DNA from: Platanthera guangdongensis
Taxonomy: Eukaryota > Streptophyta > Magnoliopsida > Asparagales > Orchidaceae
Length of the DNA: 64,000 nucleotides
Direction: 5' to 3'
NCBI GenBank assembly: GCA_039583875.1
Contig: CM077158.1
Coordinates: 238,623,447 to 238,687,446 of the forward strand
Both the position numbers and the translations under genes were made by a program. A model generated the notes under the pieces. It saw only the letters and a list, made by a program, of their open reading frames with translations. It made no database searches and was not told where the DNA came from. Positions 1 through 10,010 of the stretch are shown here, piece after piece (positions within the stretch are counted from its first letter, which is position 1; the number at the start of each line of letters is the position of its first letter).

Positions 1-103
1 GCTAGTAGAGAAATGATTGTGAGTTTCAATAACAAAGACATGAAATACACGAGGTAGTTCAGAGTAATCATGAAGGAAATACAATCATGTCATACGAGAG
101 TAA

Positions 104-919
104 TCATCTATAATGATAATAAAGTAACAATAATAAAAAATACTTGCTGTTTTGTCGGGTCCCCAAATATCTGAATGAATTAAAACAAAGGGAGCATCGC
201 TCCAAGTACAATGAGATGAAAAAGTAGAACAATGTTGTTTGACATAGGTACAAGACTCGCATTGAAGTCATTGAGGGATAAATCCGGAGAGCTTTCTGGA
301 GGATGCGCAAAGGAGCATGCCTAAGACGTCGATGCCACTCGACATAGCTAATATTGAAGAGAATCGTGGGAGGAGGGAGGTCCAAGATGTAGAGCCCATT
401 TGACAATTCCCTTTACCAATGACATTCTGTGTCTTCCGATCCTGCACAACAACAGAAGTAGGAGAGAATGTTACATAGCAATCGAGGTCTTGAGTGAGAC
501 AACTAATAGAGAAGAGATTGAAAGCAGAGCCCGAAACATGAAGAATTGGGCGAAGAGTGATAGAGAGTACAAGCGACGTCGACTGATCCAGCTATTGTTG
601 TGGCGTCCCCATTGACAACAGTAATGAACTTGAGATGCTCAAAGTTTAAATATTGAGAAGGTTTCGTTGGGGTAATATGGTGTGTTTCTTTAGAGTCCAT
701 AATCCAGGATGAACTGTGGGTCAGACAGGAGATACCACCATCAGAAATAGACACAACATAGCCGGAGGAATGACTGATCATCTCTTGAAGTTGCTGAAGT
801 TGAGTGCGCAAGGTATCAATGCCAGTTTGAATGTTGTTTGGAGTGTGGACTGTCACAGTTGGCATGCAGTGCAGTGGGCAAACAGTGCAATTGGTAACAA
901 GTGGTATGGAGATGACCAT
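104..919 (-). pseudogene. Copia protease and GAG-pre-integrase remnants
   Basis: Two peptides of a copia polyprotein survive in different frames. The upstream one (503-919) has a protease-type block reading SSWIMDSKETHHITP, where active copia proteases have DSG, so the glycine after the catalytic Asp is replaced by Lys. The downstream one (104-406) has the GAG-pre-integrase signature NGLYILDLPPP followed by WHRRLRHAPL. Loss of the DSG triad and the frame break make it non-functional. Integrase would follow to the left, outside the window. Confidence 0.8.
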
Positions 920-1989
920 TCCCCAAAAAATAGAAGCTGGTCAGAGCAGGGATAGGAAATCTACAACAAGAACTGCGACCAAGGGCTGCGACAAAGAGCT
1001 GCGACAAAGGGCTACAAGCGGCAAGCGGGAAGCAGTAAACTCCAATTCGCTGACGATGGCAGGAAAGCTCTACAAACAAGAGGGCAGCATCATCAAACAA
1101 TCAAGTGGCAAGGAAATGCAGTCTGAGTAGCAACAAGAAGAGAGCACAAGCACGGGCATACAACAACCTGGAGAGCAGCAGGAGCACTTGAGGCTAGACA
1201 AAGAGCAACTCGCACGACTAGACCAGCGACGGGTAGGTAGGGCAAAGGAAGACCAGCAACAAGATTAGCGGCCTCGACGGGTAGAAAGTACAGCTAGGCG
1301 AACAACAATAACGACAAGTGAACAGAGCAGGAGGCAAGACAACGACGACCTGGAGAATTGAATAGCAGCGGTGAGAGGAATCGCCGGCGGGTAGAACTTG
1401 CTGCAAGACTAGCTGGGATCTGCTGCAGGAGGTCAGCAAAAAGGAATGACTAGAAGTGGCGGTCTGATGGCTACGGTCAAAGAACTGAGGATAGACCCGC
1501 GGCAAGAACTGCGGGAAGAAGCAGGCGAGCAGGAGTGTCTGCCAATGCTGATTGCTGAGTGAGTGCGGCGAGATAGAGGAGAGAAATTGCGGGCAGGCCT
1601 TTACGAAATGACAACGCTGAAGTCTTGGAGATCAACAACGATAACAACTGCGGCTTGACGAGTAGCGGCGGCAAGGCGTTGCGCCAAGGAGAGGCTGCAA
1701 GGGGAGCAGAGAGACAAATCACAGAAAAAGGCTGTCCTGCGGGGCCCAGTGACGGGAAGAGAGAAAAAACTATAAAAGATAGGAGGGAGAAGAAATGAGA
1801 ACTGGGCAGCGGAGAGAAAGGCTGTGGCCAGGCAAAGAGCAAACCGCGGACTCAAAAGTTGGAGGTCGCACAAAAAAAACTGCGGTTAGAGATTGCTAGC
1901 CGCAAAGAAGGGACATGAGCTGGGCCGCAAGAAGAGCTGTGATTAGCGATTTTTTAACCGCTCAGAGAGCGCTCGTAGGATCGGCGCCC
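920..1989 (-). other. Copia leader without recognisable gag
   Basis: The stretch between primer site and protease is a run of imperfect GCGAC/CTGCG/TTCTC-type words with short open frames. I see no gag (UBN2-type) domain and no zinc knuckle. The equivalent interval 31661-32830 of the other copia element has the same character. Confidence 0.5.
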
Positions 1990-1999
1990 TCTGATACCA
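1990..1999 (-). promoter_or_regulatory. tRNA-Met primer binding site
   Basis: The minus strand reads TGGTATCAGA directly after the LTR end, the usual match of plant copia elements to the 3' end of initiator tRNA-Met. It fixes the inner LTR boundary and the orientation. Confidence 0.8.
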
Positions 2000-2208
2000 T
2001 GTAGAAATTATGCCAGAAAAGAGAAATAAATGATAAATTTTATTAATCTCTCATTCTCTCCAACACAACTAGATACAATATTTGTACATTTATATAGGAA
2101 GAGAAAGGAGGAAAACACTCCCAAACTAAGATGTGAGACTAAAACATAAGGAAGAGGAGGACCCTAAATGGGCCTCGCAATGAGCCTTTACAAAATTTTC
2201 TTCTAACA
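2000..2208 (-). repeat. 5' LTR of the minus-strand copia element (209 bp)
   Basis: Read on the minus strand the LTR starts TGTTAGAAG and ends CTACA, immediately followed by TGGTATCAGA. Start and length class match the 181-bp LTRs at 31470 and 42970. The partner LTR is outside the window, so its target duplication cannot be checked. Confidence 0.8.
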
Positions 2209-2275
2209 CACCTGATATCATATGAGTTTGTTTTGGTCCATTATGTTATTGCTCTGTTTGCTACTCTTTCCTTCG
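2209..2275. other. Short spacer between two retroelements
   Basis: Sixty-seven bases between the copia LTR and the Sirevirus LTR. The last five bases (CTTCG, 2271-2275) match the bases after the 3' LTR (CTCCG, 14960-14964) at four of five positions, as expected for an aged target duplication. The stretch is probably upstream intron of the histone deacetylase gene. Confidence 0.5.
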
Positions 2276-2463
2276 TGTTGGACCCCTAGTTGATTTGAGC
2301 TATGTTCACTGACTTAGGATGTGACCCATCATGTATAGCCAGGGTCAAGTTTGTGTCCTAGAGTCTAGGCCAAGTCCTTAGGTTCAATTTCAGATGAACC
2401 AGCTATCAACAAGACCATCAGAGACTCCAGACTTAGAAGTTTTCAAGACTAAGTCAAATGAGT

Positions 2464-3117
2464 TCGACGTTCGTCGAACTCAGCTCGACGAAAGGTGTTC
2501 TGCGCTCGACGACCGTGAGACAATTCTTGGTGCTGAGCTCGACGATCTTAGTTCTCTGTTCGACGAAGACTAAGTTTCTACATCAAGATAAAGTCAAGAC
2601 AGCTTCAGAATTTTTCTAAGTCCAGCTTCAAGCTTTGGTCGACGAATTAGATTCTGAGCTCGACGAACTTGGACCTCAAGTTCTCAACTCCTCAGGTCGA
2701 CGAAGTCAGCTTCTCAGGTCGACGAATGTAGTACTCTACTCGTCGATTTTTGAATTCAGAGGATCTGTGTCGACACTTAGGGTTTGTGTCGACACCAGAC
2801 AATTAGTGTCGACACCAGACAATTTATGTCGACACCAGAAGATTTGAGTCGACATCAAGATCAATCAGTCGACACCAACTTATGTCGACACAGAATATCA
2901 GCAGATGCAAAATATTTGGCTAAGTCCACAATCTTTCTTCACTTGACGAATCTGGATCTCAGCTCGACGAATGAAGACTGTCTGTTCGACAAATGAAGAT
3001 TGTCTGGTCGACGAACTCAAGCTCAGCTCGACGAACTTAAGCTCAGCTCGACGAACTTAAGCTCAGCTCGACGAACTCAAACTCAGCTCGACGAATTGTG
3101 TTCTTCGTTCGACGATT
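2464..3117 (+). repeat. U3 array of TCGTCGA/TCGACGA hairpins and GTCGACAC palindromes
   Basis: The array begins with TTCGTCGA, a 7-nt loop and TCGACGAA (2470-2492), a perfect 8-bp stem. More than a dozen TCGACGA-type words follow. A middle block (about 2768-2890) has seven copies of a palindromic GTCGACAC-type word about 24 bp apart. The block ends with a run of CTCAGCTCGACGAA repeats (3005-3110). The 3' LTR carries one extra 24-bp unit. Position in U3 suggests cis-regulatory sites, but no function is demonstrated. Confidence 0.85.
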
Positions 3118-3930
3118 CCAGACTAGGTCTTCTCCAGTTTCCCGTCCCGTTTCTTGGCGATGATTCCGGAGTTATTAATGCCAGATCTTCTCGGAATGTT
3201 ACCGTTAGAACGCGCATTAACTTTGGACTATTACATGCCGTTTTTCCATGAGACAGTTGGGGAAATCATTGATTGCCGCTTCCTTCCCAGGCCGACTGCA
3301 TTTACCGCTTAAGATTTAAAATTTCCAGTGTGTTCTTCAGTCAGAAGAAGTAAGAAAAAGAAAGAATCAAGTACTACTACACAGTCATACAGATGTACAG
3401 TGATACACACAGACAATCTGACAGACACACTAAGATTGCACAGAAGAACAATCATTCAGAAATCTAAAGTTCTACTGCAATCAGCCTAACCAGAGAACAT
3501 CTTGAAGAAGAAGAAAAACAACCAAATACAATCAAGAGTCTTCTTCCTTCAACTCTACAGGACAACTTCAAAGGACAACAAATTAATTAATCTGTCAAAG
3601 AAGTTCCTGAAGCATCTCTGGTCCAGGCATTCTAGGTCTTTGAAGACCTATCACCCTGAAGCAGTGCTCCAGCATTTCTGATACATTCAAGATCTCAGGG
3701 GGAGCAATTCTGCTAACATCAATGCACAGTCTTCTCAGTTGCTATTGAGAAAGAGAAGACACCATCACCTCTTTTCCAACTGTTGTACAAGATTTTAATT
3801 CGCTTCAAAATTATTCTGGTTGCAAGTCTCCTTCCAAAAGACTTGAGGTTTTGGTTTTTGAGCACCTGAACAAAAGCTCATTAGTGTCAGACACCTGATC
3901 AAAAACCTGAGTGGATTCCTACCAGGGTGG

Positions 3931-3985
3931 TAGAAGAGTGGATGTACCCAGGTTGGGGAATTACTATAAAATTTCTTGTGTCGTC
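3931..3985 (+). promoter_or_regulatory. Conserved LTR core-promoter-like block
   Basis: A GTGGATGTACCC segment, a G-rich stretch and ACTATAAAAT occur here. The same block appears in the 3' LTR (about 14728-14775) and, on the minus strand, at about 47200-47240 and 49155-49195 in two other LTR families. Conservation across diverged LTRs plus the TATA-like core suggests the promoter. The transcription start is inferred to lie about 30 bp downstream. Confidence 0.6.
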
Positions 3986-4163
3986 TGGTTGCCTTTTTTT
4001 TGTTTTGGCTGTGATCTGTGATTGTTTAGGTTGCTGTGCTTAGTTTATTTTATTTGCTGACTTGTTCACCTAGGCTTACAACAAAAGTTGTAAAAAGTTA
4101 GAAAAGAGCACAATACTCTATTCACCCCCCTCTAGAGTATTTCAGATCTAACCTGCACTTTCA

Positions 4164-4181
4164 ATTGGTATCAGAAGGAGG
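4164..4181 (+). promoter_or_regulatory. Primer binding site
   Basis: TGGTATCAGAAGGAGG begins three bases after the LTR end, the copia-type match to initiator tRNA-Met. Confidence 0.85.
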
Positions 4182-4295
4182 TTGGTTAAAATACCACACC
4201 TTAATTGGTTGTACAAGCTAACACCTGAACCACAAAGATCCCTCTTGTTAGATCTGTTTGTTTGTTTTTGTTATTAGATCTATTTCTTCACAGAA

Positions 4296-6419
4296 ATGAC
4301 CCAAAACAAAGATTATGCAAGCATCAGACCTCCAGTTTGCAATCTTAACAAGTTTGTCATCTGGAAGACAAGAATCAGATTATACATGAATTCTATTGAT
4401 GGAGATATCTTTTCTGTTATCTTAACATGTGTACCTCCAGCACCTACAGCTTCTACACGCACCTCAACAAACATGATTGCAGTACCTCCTCCTGAAAACA
4501 ATGAAGCATACAAGAAAGCCAAAATGGCAGATGCTAAGGCAATGAATATCTTGGCTCAGACAATGTCAGATGAAATATTTCAAAAGGTGGCTGAGTGCAC
4601 CTCAGCCAATGCCATTTGAGATTCCCTCAACCAAATGGTAGCTGGCTCAGCAGATGAGAGAAAAGACAGGAGATCCAATCTCATCTCCCTGTATGAGAAC
4701 TTCAAAAAGGATGAGACAGAATCAGTGACTGAGATGTACAACATGTTGAGTTCAATCATCGATGAGCTCAAAACCCTGGATAAAGACATCACCCTGACAG
4801 AGGTGAATGACAAGATATTGATGTGCTTCCCTAGCTCTTGGGATTCCAGAATCTGGCCAATCAAAGAAGCCAGAAGCCTAAATGTGATATCAACTGAATC
4901 ACTGCTAGGCAAATTTAAATCCTATGAGTAGCTGATAAAATCAAGAGAAGTAGCAGAACAGAAGGCAACAACTCCAGTGAGAAAGAAGCACAACATAACC
5001 TTCAAAGCATCTAAGGACAGTGAGACATCAACTTCCAATGAGGAACTCATGAGGCTCTTTGCAAAAAGATTCTACAAGATGGTTAGAAAGGATTTCAGAA
5101 GGAAATCATCCAGACAGGATGATAAGCCCAAGTATGACAAGACACCAACCAAGGAGGTTGTGTGCTTTGGGTGCAGAAAGCCTGGACATTACATCTCATA
5201 ATGTCCAGAAAACCAGAAGAAGGACAAGAGCAGAGAAAAGGACTCCAGGAAAAGACACAGCAGCAGACTCTCTTCCAGCAAATACAAAAAGAAAGACAAG
5301 TGCTTTGTTGCTGAGACATGGAGTGATACAGAAGAAGAAACATCCTCTTCCAGTTCAAGTGAAGAAGTGGAAGAAGCATGATCTAAGGAGGTTTGCCTAA
5401 TGACAATTGATGACTTCAGGAGCATTTCTGGATCAGATGGAGAATCTGAAGATGAAGCAGCCTCAGACTCAGAGGCAGATCATGTTCTTTCTGGCTTTGA
5501 CTTTAATTCTGATCTATTTAAAACTAAATTTAAAGGCATGTGTTTAGATTTAATTAGCTCAGAAAAGGAAATAAAAACTCCTAGAGAAAGAATAGGAAGT
5601 CTTGAATCTGTTCACTCAGAAAACATTAAACTTCAAGATCAACTAACCTTAGCTAATGAACAAATAATCAAATTAAAATCTGAATTATGTGAGGCCAAAC
5701 AACTTGAGCAATCTCTCAATGAGAGAAGTTTTAAGCTGATGAACATAACAAGCACAGTGAATGCCAGATTAAATGGCAAGCTGGACTTGGGTGTTTCATC
5801 AAGTTTGCCCTCCATAATTAAGAAAAATATTCTTACAACACCTATTCAATTTGTTTCTGCTAAAGGAAAAGAAAAGATTATAAACAAACCATTGTCTGTA
5901 AACAATCCAAAATCTATAGACAAGAGAAATAGAAATCAGAAAACAGTTAATAAAAACAAGGTTCAGCAGCATTCGTCAAACTCAGATTTACGAAATGTGG
6001 CCAGTTCGTCGAACCCAGATCGACGAACGCTGAGCGCAAACTTTAGTTATAACAATTCGTCTAACTACGATCGACGAACTTTGTATGGTTCGTCGAGCAG
6101 AGGTCGACGAACTTGGGGCGCAGAAGATGACTACTGTCATACTCTGAGCAGAGATCGACGATCTCATCCCTATTCGTCGAACTCTGGTCGACGAACTTAC
6201 AAGAATTCGTCGAACCCAGAAGGACCAAACTTAAACTATTTCTCCTACAGAAATTTTAAACCAACTAATAAGACATTTAATCCAGTAGCTGATTGGGTTA
6301 TTCCACCTATGAGATATCACCCCTTAGGTTATAAATCTCAACCTGCTTTATCAGTTATTTCCAGCTTTTCTTATCAACCAAATAAAGGACCCAAGGTAAC
6401 CTGGGTCAAGAACAATTGA
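4296..6419 (+). pseudogene. Sirevirus gag with four in-frame stops
   Basis: One reading frame runs from the ATG at 4296 to the stop ending at 6419, broken by stops at 4617-4619, 4929-4931, 5199-5201 and 5379-5381. The N-terminal half is a copia gag (UBN2-type) domain with a block like LISLYENFKKDETESVTEMY. A CCHC zinc knuckle (CFGCRKPGHYIS) ends at the third stop. The C-terminal 339-aa segment (5400-6419) is acidic, then coiled-coil-like, then basic, with repeated SSN..RRT peptides. Those peptides are translations of the TTCGTCGA/TCGACGAA hairpin motif found in the LTRs. Two of the stops (4617, 5379) fit TGG to TGA changes. Confidence 0.82.
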
Positions 6420-6444
6420 ATTTTGTTTTTCTTTGCAGGTATAG

Positions 6445-9400
6445 GTGAAGAGCTGTCCAAGGGTAAGTCAGACCTGGTACTTGGACAGTGATTGCTCCAA
6501 GCATATGACAGGCAGCAAGACAAATTTATCCAATTACAAGTCCAAGCTAAGACCAAATGTGATTTTTGGAGATTCAAACAGTGGCCAGTCAGAAGGATAT
6601 GGATCAGTCAAGATTGATACAGTCACTTTCAAGAAAGTAACATATGTAAGAGGACTTAAACATAACCTAATATCCATAAGTCAATTATGTGATGAAGGTT
6701 ATCAGGTACACTTTAACTCTACCTCTTGTTTTATTATTAATAGTGAAAACCAAACTGTTTTAATTGGACTTAGACAAGACAACATATATCTAGTAGATTT
6801 TATTTCTGCCAAAACTGATGTTTGTTTACTCAATATCACGAGTAATCAAAATGAGTTATGACATAAAAGATTAGGACATGTAAATCTTAAGAATATATCT
6901 AGGTTATCTAAAGACATGCTTGTTAGAGGTTTACCTTCTGGCCCCTACAAGAAGGAAAACCTATGCAGGGCTTGTCAATTAGGCAATCAAACTAAAACTA
7001 GTTTCAAATCCATTAATAAAAGTGATTCACCTAGTATTTTGTATTTGCTCCATGTGGATCTATTTGGACCCATTGTTGTACAAAGCCTAGGAGGGAAGTC
7101 TTACACTTTGGTGATTGTTGATGACTTCTCTAGATTCAGTTGGGTAGCCTTTCTGAGAGCTAAGTCAGATACATTCAAGGTTCTTATAGATTTTCTCAGG
7201 ACCATACAGATTGAGTTCTCTACTCATGTTGCATTGATCAGAAGTGATCATGGCACAGAGTTTGAGTCTCTTCTTATGCATGAGTTCTGTGAGAAGTAAG
7301 GTATCAGACATTGCTTCTCAGCTCCTAGAACTCGCCAACAAAATGAAGTTGCTGAAAGGAAAAATAGGACACTCATTGAATCTGCAGGCACATTATTGAC
7401 AGATGCTTACATGCATCTATCCTTTTGGGCAGAAGCTGTAAATACTGCTAACTATGTCCTGAATAGAAGTCTTATACATAAGCTGAAAAATAAGACCCCC
7501 TATGAATTACTTAAATGAAAGAAACCTAAAATCACAGACTTTAAAGTTTTTGGTTGCATTTGTTACATTCACACTAATAACAAGAGATACATTAGAAAGT
7601 TTGAGGCTAAGCTGAAGAAGAGATTTTTCTAGGATACTCCCAAGTAAGCAAGGCCTATAGAGTTTTTAATAAATCCACCCTTAAAATTGAAGAATCTGTC
7701 CATGTATCTTTTGATGAAGCTAACATGTTATATAAGGAGAAAGAGATTTCTACCAACAGCTTTTTGCAGGTTCCACAACTATGTGAGTCTATGGATGGAC
7801 TAAACCTTACCCAAGAGGTGTCAACCCATCCTACTCCACAGGTTGCTGAAGAAAGTGAAGAAGAACTTCAAGTGGAAGTGGCTGACCTTCCCTCAACAGC
7901 TAGTACCATTCCACAAGAGGAATTAATTACAGAAGCTGTTGCTCAACAAACTCCACCAACTGATCTTCTCACACTTAGAGATCACCCCAGATCTTAAGTG
8001 ATTGGAGACATTTCAGCAGGTGTACAGACAAGACATCAACTCAACCAAGACTTGATGCATGCCTGTTTTCTCTCTCAAATTGAACCTCTCACCATTCATG
8101 AAGCAGAGCAAGATCCCCACTGGATTCTTGCAATGCAAGAGGAACTAAATCAGTTTGAGAGATGTAGAGTTTGAGATTTAGTTCCAAGACCCCATAACTA
8201 CCCAGTTATTGGAACCAAATGGGTCTACAGGAACAAGTTAGATGCTCAAGGGAACATTGTGAGAAACAAGGGTAGGCTTGTTGCTCAAGGCTACAAGCAA
8301 GAGGAAGGAATTGATTATGACCAAACCTTTGCCCCTGTTGCAAGGTTAGAGGCCATAAGAATATTCCTTGCCTATGCAGCTCACATGAGATTCAAAGTCT
8401 TCCAAATGGATATCAAAAGTGCATTTCTGAATGGAGTGTTTCAAGAAGAGGTTTATGTAGAACAACCTCCAGGTTTTATCTCTCTAACTCAACCCTCTTT
8501 TGTATTTAAATTGCATAAAACTCTCTATGGTTTTAAGCAAGCTCAAAGAGCTTGGTATGAGACCTTAACAAGCTTTTTTTAGAGCATAAATTTACAAGAG
8601 CAATCATAGATAAAACTATTTTCACTAGAAGTCATAAGGACCAAATATTGTTAGTACAAATATATGTGGATGACATCATTTTTGGGTCTACTGATCCCAA
8701 ATTATGCAAGAGGTTTGCTGACCTCATGCATTCTAAATTTGAGATGAGTAGCATGAGTGAGCTTTCCTACTTCCTTGATCTTCAAGTGAAGCAGCTCCCT
8801 GATGGTATCTTTCTCTCCCAAGCTAAGTATGCTAAAGAGCTTATTAAGAAGTTTGGGATGGGTGATGCTTCAGGAATGAAAACACCCATGACTACTAATG
8901 CTATTGTGGATTCTGATGCAGCAGAGAAACCTGTAGATCAGAAACATTATAGGACAATTATTGGATCCCTATTATACATAACAGCTAGCAGGCCTAATAT
9001 AATGTTTGTCACATGCCTTTGTGCTAGGTTCCAAGTGAACCTTAAATAATCTCACCTTATTTTCTTAAAAGAATTTTGAGATATATAGAGTTGTCCTAAT
9101 CTAGGACTCTGGTATCCTGCAGAGTCAGAATTTGAGTTAACTGGATACTCAGATGCTGACTATGTTGGATGTAGAGTGGACAGAAAGAGTACCTCTGGAA
9201 CTTGCCAGTTCTTGGGTATGAGACTTGTCTCCTGGTTTTGTAAAAAGCAAACATCTGTGTCTACCTCAACTGCAGATGCAGAATACATGGCTGCTGACAT
9301 CTGCTGTTCACAAATATTATGGATACAAAACCAACTCCTAGAATATGGTGTCAACTTAAATAATTCAACATTATTTTGTGATAATACTAGTGCTATTGTT

Positions 9401-9605
9401 ATAGCACAGAATCCAGTTCATCATTCTAGGACTAAGCATATTGAAATAAGACATCATTTCATTAGAGATAATGTAGACAAAAAAAAATTAATTTAATTCA
9501 TATTCCTACTGATCTACAAAGAGCAGACATTTTCACCAAACCCCTGGATCAGAAAAATCATCTGTTCTTTATAAATCAACTGGGAATGATTAATGGAGAA
9601 GAGTT
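6445..9605 (+). pseudogene. Sirevirus pol (protease, integrase, RT, RNase H), decayed
   Basis: Protease reads WYLDSDCSKHMTG, so the catalytic DSG has become DSD. GAG-pre-integrase and the HHCC region follow (6845-7010). The integrase core is at about 7040-7520, with an intact RSDHGTEF block. RT lies at about 8100-8650 and has [10 protein letters not shown], a [14 protein letters not shown] block (here GRLVAQGYK) and QIYVDDIIFG. RNase H is at about 9140-9500 (SDADYVGCRVDRKSTSG and the C-terminal RTKHIEIRHHFIRD). Stops at 6859, 7297, 7516, 8172, 8581 and 9047, plus a frameshifted stretch around 7620-8000, prevent a polyprotein. Domain order is PR-INT-RT-RH, as in all copia elements. Confidence 0.88.
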
Positions 9606-9619
9606 AAATTAGTTTCTGT

Positions 9620-9925
9620 CTGCATTCGACGAATTTTCCAGAGTTCGTCGAACGGAGTTCGACGAATTAGGGAAAGTTTGAGAGATTCTCATCGAACGGA
9701 GATCGACGAATTCTCTGTGTGGAAACAATTTTCGTCGACCGGTGATCGACGAACTTTGCTTCAGAAGACGTTTCGTCGAACAGAGTTCGACGAACTGTTT
9801 TCGATTCTTTTAGATGAGATCGACGAATTATCTGTTTATAATTTATTTCGTCGAGCTCAGTTCGAAGAATTGTTTCTTTTTCGTGGAACGGAGATTGTCG
9901 ATTCATATTCTGAAAATCTTATATC
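9620..9925 (+). repeat. TTCGTCGA/TCGACGAA array between pol and the third ORF
   Basis: At least three full hairpin motifs (9644-9666, about 9730-9753, about 9771-9795) and several half motifs occur here, just upstream of the third ORF. They are the same stem sequence as in U3 and in the gag C-terminus, in a non-coding interval. A T-rich tract and a possible splice acceptor (TTTCTTGCAG ending near 10004) follow before the ATG at 10011. Confidence 0.8.
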
Positions 9926-10010
9926 TAGGTTTTCTTCGACCTCCGTCCCGCGCTTTCAGTTCTCTTGCTCTTGATCGCCGTTTTCTCTGTGTCTTTCTTG
10001 CAGGTCATCA

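Larger units (their letters stand above)
1..2208 (-). mobile_element. Ty1/copia element, 5' part, truncated by window edge
   Basis: A copia LTR retrotransposon reads leftward from its 5' LTR at 2000-2208. Next to the LTR is a tRNA-Met-type primer binding site (reverse complement TGGTATCAGA at 1990-1999). Protease-like and GAG-pre-integrase-like peptides follow at 503-919 and 104-406. About 1 kb between primer site and protease has no recognisable gag domain. The rest of pol and the 3' LTR lie outside the window. Layout and protease peptide resemble the copia element at 31470-43150, so the two are probably related families. Confidence 0.85.
2276..4163 (+). repeat. 5' LTR of the Sirevirus-like element
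   Basis: It starts TGTTGGACCCC and ends CTGCACTTTCA, followed by the primer site. It matches 13043-14959 nearly base for base. U3 contains dense TCGTCGA/TCGACGA and GTCGACAC repeats (2464-3117). A conserved TATA-like block lies at about 3931-3985, which makes U3 about 1.7 kb and R-U5 about 0.2 kb. Confidence 0.9.
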
